A DNA stretch of 64,000 bases, taken from Belliella aquatica (GTDB taxonomy: Bacteria; Bacteroidota; Bacteroidia; Cytophagales; Cyclobacteriaceae). Below, piece after piece: positions 10,158-17,879 of the stretch. Under the pieces are notes generated by a model. It ran no database searches. It had not been told where the DNA came from and saw only the letters and a program-made list of their open reading frames with translations. Position 1 is the first letter of the stretch. The number at the start of each line of letters is the position of its first letter. A program made the translations under genes and the position numbers. The stretch is from positions 62,001-126,000 of the forward strand of contig NZ_BMFD01000010.1 in assembly GCF_014637795.1 (NCBI RefSeq), written 5' to 3'.

Positions 10158-10787
10158 TTATGGTATGTTCATAAATTTATGTGTTTGTAGGGATATATTC
10201 CAATTTGGATGTAATTTTGCGTAAGTTATTATCTCATTAGTGAAAATTTTTGCTTTGCTCCACTCAGGCTGTAAAAGTAAATTACAGGCCTCATTGACCT
10301 GAGAAGCATGTTTTTCAGCGAATTCAAAATCGGATTGATGAAAAATGACAACTTTCAGTTCATTTGCTACCTCATAAATACTTGGATGTGGCGCCTTGAA
10401 TTTCTTCGGAGAAAAACAAACCCAATCGAAATCCCCTGAAAAAGGATGTGCTCCAGATGTTTCTATATGTGTGGTAAATCCTTCTTGCTTCAATAAAGCC
10501 GTAAGTGGATTCATATCATACATCAATGGCTCTCCACCTGTGATGACCACTTTTCGACATGGATATTGCTTTGCCTCAGCGACAATGTCTTGGATAGTCA
10601 AAACAGGCCATTTCTCAGCTTCCCAAGAATCTTTGACATCACACCACACGCAACCTACGTCACATCCACCTAATCTGATAAAATATGCGGGATGACCTGA
10701 AAAAGTGCCTTCTCCCTGAATCGTATAAAAAGCTTCCATGACTGGAAGCATTGTCCCTGCTGCTACTGCTGTTTTCTTATCCATCAT
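10158..10787 (-). CDS. queE: 7-carboxy-7-deazaguanine synthase QueE (radical SAM)
   Basis: QueE converts 6-carboxytetrahydropterin to 7-carboxy-7-deazaguanine in queuosine biosynthesis. The protein contains YTIQGEGTFSGHPAYFIRL followed by GCDVGCVWCD, whose CX3CX2C cysteines ligate the 4Fe-4S cluster, and TGGEPL for SAM binding. The frame is open further upstream, but the earliest start there is TTG at 10850, which lies inside a perfect -7 promoter element (10848-10855) and would not be transcribed. The tandem ATGs at 10787/10784 give about 209 aa, the usual QueE length. No other queuosine gene lies next to it. Confidence 0.93.
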   Translation of the reverse strand: MMDKKTAVAAGTMLPVMEAFYTIQGEGTFSGHPAYFIRLGGCDVGCVWCDVKDSWEAEKWPVLTIQDIVAEAKQYPCRKVVITGGEPLMYDMNPLTALLKQEGFTTHIETSGAHPFSGDFDWVCFSPKKFKAPHPSIYEVANELKVVIFHQSDFEFAEKHASQVNEACNLLLQPEWSKAKIFTNEIITYAKLHPNWNISLQTHKFMNIP

Positions 10788-10847
10788 AATTTTTGGTAAA
10801 GCGGGTAATCGAACCGCTATGTAAAACTCACTCCGATTTTCGGACTG

Positions 10848-10855
10848 CAAAGGTA
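10848..10855 (-). promoter_or_regulatory. -7 promoter element for queE and the OmpA-like gene
   Basis: The minus strand reads TACCTTTG, an exact TAnnTTTG match. The predicted transcript starts near 10844 and gives a leader of about 57 nt to ATG 10787. No good TTG is seen at -33. The element rules out the TTG start at 10850. Confidence 0.6.
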
Positions 10856-10896
10856 GAACTTATTTCATGATAAGTAAAATTAGATTTGATCTTTAC

Positions 10897-11340
10897 CTAA
10901 AGCACTTTTTCCATGACAATTCTATAATCTTCAATTTTACCTTTTTTAATTAAATCTACAATCATAAAACCTCTATTCAATCCAAAATGAATCATCTTAG
11001 AAAGCTTGTTTCTAGTCTTGAAATAGATTTTGAGATAACCTTGGTTTTTGGCCCAAAGCTCTTGCGCATCGGCCAGCTTCGTAGCAACGCCCTTTCTCCT
11101 GTGAGAATCCAATACTCCTCCCATCCATGAATAGAAAGTATGTGCCGAATCACGTTGATAACCCACTTTGAAGCCTACCTGCACACCATCAACCTCTGCA
11201 ATCAATATTAAATGGGTAACCTGTTTGAGACGGTCTTCATATATTTTTTCTGAATATGGTTGATAGAATTCGCTGACTCTCTGACTTAATGCAACTACCT
11301 CTTCAATGCTACCTTGCCTAATTTTGATCATGTCTTTCAT
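10897..11340 (-). CDS. GNAT-family N-acetyltransferase
   Basis: The protein has 147 residues with a GNAT fold: MGGVLDSHRRKGVATKLADAQELWAKNQG holds the acetyl-CoA loop (R-x-x-G-V/I-A), preceded by a beta-strand pair (LILIAEVDGVQVGFKVGY). The end (TRNKLSKMIHFGLNRGF) corresponds to the usual N-K/A-M-x-x-Y/F-x-x-x-G-F tail. Its ATG overlaps the stop region of the preceding GNAT gene by 4 bp, so the two are translationally coupled. The acceptor substrate cannot be inferred. Confidence 0.85.
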   Translation of the reverse strand: MKDMIKIRQGSIEEVVALSQRVSEFYQPYSEKIYEDRLKQVTHLILIAEVDGVQVGFKVGYQRDSAHTFYSWMGGVLDSHRRKGVATKLADAQELWAKNQGYLKIYFKTRNKLSKMIHFGLNRGFMIVDLIKKGKIEDYRIVMEKVL

Positions 11341-11798
11341 AAGTTAAGTTCCATTTTGATATCACATCGGAGGTATTTGCCACACTCAGGCAGCAATTCT
11401 GCAAAACCTAAACTCCGATAAAGCCCAAGGGCAGGAATCAGCTTGGTATTGCTATAAAGTTGAAGTTTCTTTCCTCCTATTTTCCTTGCTTCAAGGATGA
11501 TCGCTTCTGCAAGCAACCTCCCAATTCCCCTTCCCTGATATTCTGGAATTACGGCCATCTTGATCATTTCAAAAAGCCCATGATCCACAAACTTCAAACC
11601 CACAGTTCCTACAATCCTGTCTCCTTCTTTTACTAACAGAATTGCTCCACCTGAATTTAGGATGGAAGTTTCAGGATTTTGCAATTGCTCCAAATCAAAA
11701 GGCTCAACAGAAAAATGCTCCTCTACCCAGGACAAGTTGATTTCTTGGAAATGAATTTGATATTGCTCGGAATATGGAATGATCTGAACTGCCTGCAT
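11337..11798 (-). CDS. GNAT-family N-acetyltransferase
   Basis: The protein has 153 residues. The acetyl-CoA binding motif is MAVIPEYQGRGIGRLLAEA (Q/R-G-x-G-I/A), preceded by IVGTVGLKF and followed by LQLYSNTKLIPALGLYRSLGF, a typical GNAT tail. It overlaps the second acetyltransferase gene by 4 bp. The pair looks like a duplicated or functionally linked acetyltransferase operon, although the two sequences are not close copies. A -7 element lies just upstream at 11816-11823. Confidence 0.87.
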   Translation of the reverse strand: MQAVQIIPYSEQYQIHFQEINLSWVEEHFSVEPFDLEQLQNPETSILNSGGAILLVKEGDRIVGTVGLKFVDHGLFEMIKMAVIPEYQGRGIGRLLAEAIILEARKIGGKKLQLYSNTKLIPALGLYRSLGFAELLPECGKYLRCDIKMELNL

Positions 11799-11815
11799 TA
11801 GGATCTGAATTAGAT

Positions 11816-11823
11816 CAAAAATA
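11816..11823 (-). promoter_or_regulatory. -7 promoter element for the GNAT pair
   Basis: The minus strand reads TATTTTTG, an exact TAnnTTTG match, 17 bp upstream of the ATG at 11798. The expected leader is about 14 nt. No convincing -33 TTG was found at the usual distance. Confidence 0.45.
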
Positions 11824-11846
11824 AAGGTTTTCTAGCAATTATACAT

Positions 11847-11898
11847 AAAAAAAGCTTCGTAAAAAGAGAAGAAATAATCACCCTTTACGAAGCTTTTT
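11847..11898 (-). terminator. Terminator after ogt
   Basis: A 15-bp stem (AAAAAGCTTCGTAAA at 11849-11863 with its complement at 11884-11898) has a 20-nt loop and ends in a T-run on the minus strand. It lies 18 bp past the ogt stop. Confidence 0.8.
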
Positions 11899-11915
11899 GG
11901 AAGTGGTATTTTTGC

Positions 11916-12407
11916 CTAGTTTGAGAAACCCAACACAGACTGTATTCCCACTTTATCTTTATTTTCTAATTCAAGAAGTTCTGACTTGCGCCATACACCT
12001 CCCGCATAACCGGTCAATTGTCCCTGTTTGCCCACGACCCTGTGACAGGGTAGCATCATCAAAATAGGATTGGAACCAATCGCTGAACCTACTGCTCTCA
12101 CAGCATTTGGACTCCCAAGATTCAGGGCTATTTGCTCGTAGGTTTTTGTGTTCCCAAAGGGAATCTTGTTGATCTCCAACCAGACTTTCCTTTGAAAATC
12201 AGTACCTCCAAGCGCCACAGGGATATCAAATGTTTTTTGCTTCCCCTGAAAGTATAAGCCTAACTGAATCCTGACATCCATCAATACCCCATCTAGGAAG
12301 GTATCTGTCTCAGGTTCTTCGGTAAATTGTAAAGAAATCAAATAACCGTCAAAGACTTCTGCTTTGACATTGCCCAAAGGCGTCTCCATCACTGCATACT
12401 CTCTCAT
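11916..12407 (-). CDS. ogt: Methylated-DNA--protein-cysteine methyltransferase
   Basis: This suicide repair protein moves the alkyl group from O6-alkylguanine in DNA to its own cysteine. The catalytic motif PCHRV is present with acceptor Cys121. The helix-turn-helix GSPNAVRAVGSAIGSNP contains the arginine finger, and GKQGQLTGYAGG follows the active site. With 163 residues it is a short Ogt/MGMT form, without the AraC-like Ada domain. It is transcribed alone and ends at the terminator at 11847-11898. Confidence 0.96.
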   Translation of the reverse strand: MREYAVMETPLGNVKAEVFDGYLISLQFTEEPETDTFLDGVLMDVRIQLGLYFQGKQKTFDIPVALGGTDFQRKVWLEINKIPFGNTKTYEQIALNLGSPNAVRAVGSAIGSNPILMMLPCHRVVGKQGQLTGYAGGVWRKSELLELENKDKVGIQSVLGFSN

Positions 12408-12572
12408 ATCTACTGTCTTTTTTAAGGTTAAAACTCAATGATCAATAAATACTTTCACGCCAATATTGTAGTAACGAAATATAAGCTGTTTTGTCTTAGA
12501 ATCTCCCATGTTATTTGCAGATTTTGACAAAATTTAAGAATTAACTACTCCAAAACCCTCACATCGGACATC

Positions 12573-13271
12573 TCAATAAATCACCAACCTATACTTCCAC
12601 AGTTCCCTTACTTCTGAAATATTCACATAGAACGGCTTATAAATCGGATTGCTTGAGCAAAGCAATAACCTCTCCTTTTCCTTAATCTGATTGTAAGCGA
12701 TTTTGAAAGTCACCCCATCTTGCTCTGTGACGACTACGTATTTCTCCCCATCCTTTAGCGCAGTCCAATCATCCATGTATTCACACACTATCCAAGCGCC
12801 TTCCGGAATCGGCAGCATGGAATCCCCATCAAGCTGAAAAACTCTGTGCTTCTTATCTGTAGGTAAAAATGGCAAAGAAAATCTAGGCAACTCCTCAATA
12901 AAATCAGGATCAGAAAATCCTGCTAAATAGGAGGCTTTTGCTTTTTGGGAAACCACTTCTATCAGTTCCCTACCATCTACATCAACTGTGGTGGTGAGAA
13001 TTCGCAGATTTTTCCCTTTGAGAAACTGATCTGTCTCCAAGACCTGTCGCAACTTGTACTCAGAAAGCGAGCTCAGATCTTTTCTGATCAATAAATCTAC
13101 CGACACCCCAAAATAATCCGAAAACGCCAATAAAGTATCTAAGGGTGGATTGATGTTTAGCTCATAACCTGCCAACTTGGACCTGCTGATCCCTATGGCA
13201 TTTGCTAAGGTTTCCTGAGTGAGCGATTTTGCTCTTCGGAGAAATTTGATGTTTGAATTTAAAGAAGGCAT
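12573..13271 (-). CDS. XRE/S24 LexA-like self-cleavable repressor
   Basis: The protein has 232 residues: an XRE helix-turn-helix (about 10-60; LTQETLANAIGISRSKLAGYE) and a C-terminal S24 peptidase domain. The catalytic serine is in LDGDSMLP (Ser151) and the partner lysine in VTFKIAY (Lys190), 39 residues apart (37 in LexA). A candidate Ala-Gly cleavage bond lies at YLAGF (117-118), 34 residues before the serine, about the spacing in LexA and UmuD. These features predict RecA-stimulated self-cleavage. The gene is divergent from dinB, and two palindromes lie between them, so it most likely represses dinB and itself. It acts in the cytoplasm. Confidence 0.9.
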   Translation of the reverse strand: MPSLNSNIKFLRRAKSLTQETLANAIGISRSKLAGYELNINPPLDTLLAFSDYFGVSVDLLIRKDLSSLSEYKLRQVLETDQFLKGKNLRILTTTVDVDGRELIEVVSQKAKASYLAGFSDPDFIEELPRFSLPFLPTDKKHRVFQLDGDSMLPIPEGAWIVCEYMDDWTALKDGEKYVVVTEQDGVTFKIAYNQIKEKERLLLCSSNPIYKPFYVNISEVRELWKYRLVIY

Positions 13272-13395
13272 GGTAGTGATATAGGATTAATGGATGTTAT
13301 AAATGTTGATAAGGAATTACTTGAATCAGAAGCTTTTGAGAATCACATTTTTTCCCTCTTTGTTTCTGAAGAAAAACCGTTCATTTTTCAAATCG

Positions 13396-13416
13396 TGACA
13401 TTCCTTGTCAAAGGTA
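13396..13416 (-). promoter_or_regulatory. Repressor-gene promoter with overlapping palindrome
   Basis: TACCTTTG, an exact TAnnTTTG -7 element, is read on the minus strand at 13416-13409. The inverted repeat TGACA-N5-TGTCA at 13396-13410 overlaps it and the expected transcription start near 13405. That position suits an autoregulatory operator of the XRE/S24 protein encoded downstream, but binding is inferred. Confidence 0.5.
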
Positions 13417-13465
13417 TTTTTTAATGATTCAAATTTAAAAAATTCAGTTTATATTATAGACACAA

Positions 13466-13488
13466 AATTGTTAAAATATTTAACAATT
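13466..13488. promoter_or_regulatory. Perfect 23-bp palindrome upstream of dinB (candidate SOS-like operator)
   Basis: The arm AATTGTTAAA at 13466-13475 is followed by a 3-bp centre (ATA) and the exact complementary arm at 13479-13488. It lies 60 bp before the chosen dinB ATG (13549), in the spacer between the S24 repressor and dinB. It is the best candidate for the repressor's operator at dinB. The palindrome upstream of the DnaE gene (19704-19721) is not the same sequence. Confidence 0.5.
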
Positions 13489-13548
13489 GCTCAAAAAGAA
13501 TCGGTGAAAATGATTTTCACGGCGCTCTTAACCTATATCCCAAAGAAA

Positions 13549-14742
13549 ATGACTCCAGAAAATAGAAAAATCGTACACATGGACCTCGACTCTTTCTTTG
13601 TGTCCGTGGAGCGGCTGTATGACAGCAAACTCAATGGCAAACCGATCCTCATCGGGGGATCAGGAGACCGAGGCGTAGTCGCTTCCTGTAGCTATGAAGC
13701 GAGAAAATTCGGCGTACACTCGGCTATGCCCATGCGTACCGCGAGGCAACTCTGTCCAGAAGCCATGATTATTAGGGGAGATTTTGAGAAATACAGTCAA
13801 AAATCACATGATGTAACAGAGATCATCCGAGAAGATGTACCCTTTTTCGAAAAATCCTCGATCGATGAATTTTATATAGATTATACAGGTATGGATAGAT
13901 TTTTTGGCTGCTTCAAGATGGCAAAAGAACTTCGTGAACGAATACTCAAAGAGACAGGCCTTCCTATCTCCCTAGGACTATCGGAAAATAAAACTGTCTC
14001 TAAAGTAGCCACAGGAGAAGCCAAACCAAACAATGCCAAAGAGATTCCTTTTGGATTTGAGAAGCCATTTTTGGCACCGCTGTCTGTGCGGAAAATCCCG
14101 ATGATCGGAGAGAAAACCTCCCATACGCTCTACAATATGGGTGTCAGAAAGGTACAGACCTTACAAAACATGCCTTCTGAACTTCTAGAAGCTACCTTCG
14201 GTAAAAACGGACGCATAATCTGGGAAAAAGCCAATGGCATAGACCGCTCTCTAGTGACTCCTTACTCAGAAGCGAAGTCTATTTCTTCCGAAAACACTTT
14301 CGAACAAGACACCATTGATGTCAATATGCTCGAAGCCAACATGATCGCCATGACCGAGCAGCTAGCATCCAAGCTCCGCCAAAAGCAGCAACTCACCGCT
14401 TGTGTGAGTGTAAAGATTCGTTATTCGGATTTTGATACGCATACCATACAGCAGCGAGTTCCTTATACCTCCACAGACCATACGCTGATCACTGTGGTAA
14501 AAGGTCTTTTCAAAAAACTCTATAACCGCCGCATGCTAATCCGTCTGATCGGCGTACGATTCAGCAGCTTGGTGCATGGCAACTATCAGATCAATCTATT
14601 CGAAGATTCCGAAGAACAAATCAGGCTTTACCAAGCTTTGGACCGATTGAATATCAAATACGGAGACAAAACCGTCTGCCGTGCCATTGGCATGCAGGTT
14701 GGCAGACGGAGATTCAATCCTTTTAATGGAGTGGGGATTTGA
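13549..14742 (+). CDS. dinB: Y-family DNA polymerase IV (DinB)
   Basis: A translesion polymerase of about 397 aa. HMDLDSFFVSVE near the N-terminus and SSIDEFYID carry the acidic residues that bind catalytic metals. SCSYEARKFGVHSAMP and the NKTVSKVATGEAKP little-finger boundary are typical of DinB. Near the C-terminus QINLF matches the QxxLF sliding-clamp motif. The frame is open upstream to TTG 13405, but that region contains the operators and a non-homologous 48-codon leader. ATG 13549 places the HMDLD motif at the normal distance from the start. Divergence from the S24 repressor implies damage-inducible expression. Confidence 0.94.
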   Translation: MTPENRKIVHMDLDSFFVSVERLYDSKLNGKPILIGGSGDRGVVASCSYEARKFGVHSAMPMRTARQLCPEAMIIRGDFEKYSQKSHDVTEIIREDVPFFEKSSIDEFYIDYTGMDRFFGCFKMAKELRERILKETGLPISLGLSENKTVSKVATGEAKPNNAKEIPFGFEKPFLAPLSVRKIPMIGEKTSHTLYNMGVRKVQTLQNMPSELLEATFGKNGRIIWEKANGIDRSLVTPYSEAKSISSENTFEQDTIDVNMLEANMIAMTEQLASKLRQKQQLTACVSVKIRYSDFDTHTIQQRVPYTSTDHTLITVVKGLFKKLYNRRMLIRLIGVRFSSLVHGNYQINLFEDSEEQIRLYQALDRLNIKYGDKTVCRAIGMQVGRRRFNPFNGVGI

Positions 14743-14750
14743 TGTAATTC

Positions 14751-14814
14751 TTCGATCATAACCGAAAATAAACATGTGATTTTTCGATTACGATCGAAAA
14801 TAAGCATGTATTTC
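14751..14814. repeat. Two imperfect 32-bp tandem units after dinB
   Basis: Units 14751-14782 and 14783-14814 both begin TTCGAT, share a central CGAAAATAA and contain CATGT; 24 of 32 positions agree and most changes are transitions. A decayed third unit may begin at 14815 (TTCGATTAGAG). It lies between two convergent genes and its function is unknown. Confidence 0.6.
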
Positions 14815-14831
14815 TTCGATTAGAGAAATTG

Positions 14832-14865
14832 AAAAATAAAATCAAGGGTCTTAAGTACCCTTGAT
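14832..14865 (-). terminator. Terminator of the GntR/ABC operon
   Basis: A 9-bp stem (ATCAAGGGT at 14841-14849 with its complement at 14857-14865) is followed on the minus strand by a T-rich tract. It lies 40 bp beyond the stop of the last gene of the operon. Confidence 0.65.
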
Positions 14866-14904
14866 CTCTATATAACGATGGAATTTGATTTATTAAATAA
14901 AAAT

Positions 14905-15624
14905 CTATCGAGTAGCCACTCTAATTTTAGAATAATCATCCTTTTTTAGATTCATTCCTCCCGTTTTGAGCGGAAGAGAGAGCTCAGCTCCAATCAACTC
15001 TCCAGAAATCTCACCAAGGTCACCTTGAATATCCGCATTACTATTTTGCAGATAAATGGAAAGAAAAGACATCCCTTCTACTGACAAGCGAGAATCTGAA
15101 ATACCAGAGTAACTCAGAGCACTTAGTCCATGACCTTTTTGTAACTTCAAGGTTGAGTTCATAGCTTGAACAATTAAATTATCAAATTTAAGATCCTTTC
15201 GTACAATTACCTCCCTGACATTTTCCAAAACCAAAGACTTAATACTATCTCCGATGTAAAGAGAATATCCTCCATTTGGTTTTTGCTGCATTCCTTGAAT
15301 AAACAAGGTATCTTGTCTTACTTCTAAAAAGTAAGGGGCTGGATCACCATATTCCTTCGTTCCTCTTTTATCACTTTTTAATCTAACATAGTCAACCCTT
15401 TTATCCCCATCATTTCCGAGTATTATAACCCCAGAATTCTGAATAAAAACTACGGAGAAGTCTCCAGATATTGGACTTTCATCTACAAATGTCTGGTTGG
15501 TTATAACAACTCCAGTAGGATTTGAGTATCTGTAAGAAACCATCAAAGAGACCATGATACTCAGCCACGCAAAACCCAAAAAAGAGAATAAAATTTTATT
15601 ACTTGTTTTCATTTTGATTTTCAT
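14905..15624 (-). CDS. Membrane-anchored protein of unknown function in a GntR/ABC operon
   Basis: The protein has 239 residues. A hydrophobic N-terminal segment (about residues 9-31) is either an anchor or an uncleaved signal. The rest is beta-rich with serial short strands (for example SLVLENVREVIVRKDLKFDNLIVQAMNSTLKLQ, LSALSYSGISDSRLSVEG), suggesting a beta-solenoid like the DUF2807/auto-transporter-adhesin-head proteins. I do not recognise a catalytic motif. The start overlaps the gntR gene by 26 bp (14 bp if Met5 is used), so it is translationally coupled and belongs to the operon. Confidence 0.7.
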   Translation of the reverse strand: MKIKMKTSNKILFSFLGFAWLSIMVSLMVSYRYSNPTGVVITNQTFVDESPISGDFSVVFIQNSGVIILGNDGDKRVDYVRLKSDKRGTKEYGDPAPYFLEVRQDTLFIQGMQQKPNGGYSLYIGDSIKSLVLENVREVIVRKDLKFDNLIVQAMNSTLKLQKGHGLSALSYSGISDSRLSVEGMSFLSIYLQNSNADIQGDLGEISGELIGAELSLPLKTGGMNLKKDDYSKIRVATR

Positions 15625-15976
15625 TAAGTTGATCTAAAAGCATTTTAAAGTCAGCGGGAACCATTTTCAAGACTTTTGCTTGATGCACCAGCTTGGGGAG
15701 TTCCTCTTTGAGGAAAAGTTCTTTTTCATCCTTGATCAAGCGTTCCCTAGCCTGTTCCGACACAAAAAAGCCTATTCCCCGTTTGTTATCCACTATTCCT
15801 TCATTTTCCATTAAAGCATAGCTTCGCATGACCGTGTTTCTATTGACTTCCAAGTCCACTGCCAATTCTCTGACAGAAGGGATCTTGTCTCCTGGAAGTA
15901 ATTTCCCTGTGAGAATCTGATCGACCAGTCTGTCCCTAATTTGGATGAATATGGTTTTACCATCGCTAAATTCCAT
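15599..15976 (-). CDS. GntR-family regulator, short YtrA type
   Basis: The protein has 125 residues. An N-terminal winged helix (about 10-75) contains GDKIPSVRELAVDLEVNRNTVMRSY and a wing ending NKRGIGFFV. The short helical C-terminus lacks the large ligand domain of FadR or HutC members, as in the YtrA subfamily, which usually represses its own ABC-transporter operon. The gene starts 1 bp after the permease stop and overlaps the next gene. The perfect inverted repeat TGTCATA-N6-TATGACA at the operon head is the obvious operator. Confidence 0.92.
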   Translation of the reverse strand: MEFSDGKTIFIQIRDRLVDQILTGKLLPGDKIPSVRELAVDLEVNRNTVMRSYALMENEGIVDNKRGIGFFVSEQARERLIKDEKELFLKEELPKLVHQAKVLKMVPADFKMLLDQLNENQNENK

Positions 15977-15977
15977 A

Positions 15978-16775
15978 TTAAACCTCCCTTTCTTTTAGCT
16001 TGTAATATGAAATCACGTAGCTCAAAAAACTTCCCGAGAAAAGTAAAAGAATAAGTACAAAAACAAATAAAGGAACTCCATCAAAAACCTCCAGATCATC
16101 TACATTGATATTATTATTTCTATGCCAACTGAATAAAGCCATAGATGAAAGAAGAGTAATTAATACAAAAAGGACTTTTGCCAATGGTGTGAAGACCACG
16201 CTCAATTTTCCAAAATACACTCCTCCCATAAACATAGAAGAAAATACAATAAAGATTATACCTATGAATAATGCGTAAGCAGACCATAGCTGCCCTTCTG
16301 GCAATATCCATAAAGATTCAAAACTCAAAAACTCAATTTTTTCGGAAAAATTTATTTTTAATAACCTTCGCATCAAGCTAAGCCCAATTCCCCTAGCTAA
16401 AAGTGACCCTAACCAAAACACAATAGGCATTACAATTACTGTTAAACTAACTATCGTGAATACTTGAGCCAATAACTTTTCCATGTGTGAAGCTGGCAGT
16501 AAAAGATAGCGTTCGGAAGAGGCTTTGGTTCTTAGATCTTTGAAACTTTGCCCCACAATAAATATTGCCACAGCCAAAAGATACCATACATACATATATT
16601 GATAATTTTCTTGCCTCCAAACTTTAGAAGAAAAACTTATCTGTTCCCATACAATGAGAAAAATCAAGGAGATCAACATCAAAGCCCCCACCAACATCGT
16701 CAAATAAAACTTCCTATGAAGCAAAAATTCAAACTTAATTAGCTTGAGAATTCTGGATAAGGATAAACTATTCAT
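15978..16775 (-). CDS. ABC transporter permease
   Basis: A 265-aa integral membrane protein with about six hydrophobic segments, for example FYLTMLVGALMLISLIFLIVW, YVWYLLAVAIFIVGQSF and VFVLILLLFSGSFLSYVISY. The segment RTKASSERYLLLPASHMEKLLAQ is the cytoplasmic coupling region often seen in Bacteroidota ABC-2-like permeases. It overlaps the ATPase gene by 8 bp and the GntR gene begins 1 bp downstream, so this is the membrane half of a YtrB-like exporter. The substrate is unknown; related systems respond to cell-wall-active compounds. Confidence 0.85.
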   Translation of the reverse strand: MNSLSLSRILKLIKFEFLLHRKFYLTMLVGALMLISLIFLIVWEQISFSSKVWRQENYQYMYVWYLLAVAIFIVGQSFKDLRTKASSERYLLLPASHMEKLLAQVFTIVSLTVIVMPIVFWLGSLLARGIGLSLMRRLLKINFSEKIEFLSFESLWILPEGQLWSAYALFIGIIFIVFSSMFMGGVYFGKLSVVFTPLAKVLFVLITLLSSMALFSWHRNNNINVDDLEVFDGVPLFVFVLILLLFSGSFLSYVISYYKLKEREV

Positions 16776-17628
16776 GTGTTACTTGATTTTGAGTTGATAA
16801 AAATTCACTGGTCAATTTGCCTGCGATCACTGCATTAAATAATAATTCTAAGTCAGGGCTGCCACCAGAAATACCTTCTCCTTCAGGCTGTCTTGTTATA
16901 TATTGAGCTCCAAGAAGGTGTGATTCTACAAAAACAGCTTGCTCAGGAGCTTGCGGTCCTTGGGAGAAGACAAATTGATTTTCTAAGGCTTCCAGATCTG
17001 CATGAAGCTTCACTTTCCCTTCATCTAAGACAATGATCTGATCTACCAAGTTCTCAATATCCTTGACCTGATGCGTGGAGATAACCATGGTCTGATCTTC
17101 TTGCAGGCTACCGGAAAGCACTCTCCTGAATGTACTTTTTGAAGGAATATCCAAGCCATTTGTCGGTTCATCGAATAGCAGCAACTTCGCCCCAGTGCTC
17201 AATCCAATTGCTATTTGCAGCTTCTTTTGCTGACCAAATGATAGGTTAGAAATTCTTTGATTCCCGATAATCTGAAACTCTGAGAGTAACTTTTCAAATC
17301 GATCAGAATCAAATCCTGTATAAAAATCTTTATAGATACTTACATATTCATTCACTTTCAAAAACTCCGGTACAGAAACTTTCTCAGGAACAAAAATCAT
17401 TTGATTCAAAAATGAGACTGCTCTGTCAAATGTAGAAACCTCGTGAAACTTCACTTCACCTGAAACTGGCTTGAGCAATCCTGCCATCAGGCGCATCAAG
17501 GTGGATTTGCCTGCTCCATTCATCCCTAAGAGTCCTATAATTTTACCCTCTCCCAATTCCAGATCCATTTCCTCACAAAGCCTGGGCTTTTTTGGATAAG
17601 AAAAACTCAACTTTTTTATTGAAATCAT
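16768..17628 (-). CDS. ABC transporter ATP-binding protein
   Basis: The protein has 286 residues. Walker A is GMNGAGKST, the signature is LSFGQQKK (F replaces the usual second G), Walker B is LLLFDEPTNGLD and the switch histidine is in STHQ. A C-terminal extension of about 75 residues follows the nucleotide-binding domain, as in many YtrB/CcmA-type export ATPases. It is first in a four-gene operon with the permease, GntR regulator and a beta-rich membrane-anchored protein. The GntR-type operator is 16 bp upstream of its ATG. Confidence 0.93.
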   Translation of the reverse strand: MISIKKLSFSYPKKPRLCEEMDLELGEGKIIGLLGMNGAGKSTLMRLMAGLLKPVSGEVKFHEVSTFDRAVSFLNQMIFVPEKVSVPEFLKVNEYVSIYKDFYTGFDSDRFEKLLSEFQIIGNQRISNLSFGQQKKLQIAIGLSTGAKLLLFDEPTNGLDIPSKSTFRRVLSGSLQEDQTMVISTHQVKDIENLVDQIIVLDEGKVKLHADLEALENQFVFSQGPQAPEQAVFVESHLLGAQYITRQPEGEGISGGSPDLELLFNAVIAGKLTSEFLSTQNQVTHE

Positions 17629-17643
17629 ATCTTATTGTTTTAC

Positions 17644-17663
17644 TGTCATAGTATATTATGACA
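17644..17663 (-). promoter_or_regulatory. GntR-type operator at the head of the ABC operon
   Basis: The perfect inverted repeat TGTCATA-N6-TATGACA lies 16 bp upstream of the ABC ATPase start. Its length and symmetry fit YtrA-subfamily GntR sites, and the operon encodes such a regulator, so autorepression is the simplest reading. Confidence 0.7.
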
Positions 17664-17879
17664 CTAACATAGGTATCTGTTTTTATAAGTCAAAATTATT
17701 TTTGAAAAAAAAATCTTAAGCATTGAAAACCAGCTTATCGAATCAACTTATCAGCACTGATTAAAAGCACTATTGAACAATAAGTGAAATTTGTGGGTTC
17801 TGATTGCTATACACATTATTTAATCAACAGGCAGGGCTTAAAATATGCAAGATTTTAAGTGGAGTGCAGCAAATAAATC

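Noticed and set aside
13405-13548. N-terminal extension of DinB from TTG 13405
   Set aside because: The 48 added codons cover two palindromes and the repressor's promoter and do not look like part of a DinB protein; ATG 13549 fits the family.
14751-14850. Possible CRISPR array
   Set aside because: Units are adjacent without unique spacers, there are only two or three, they are imperfect, and no cas gene is near.
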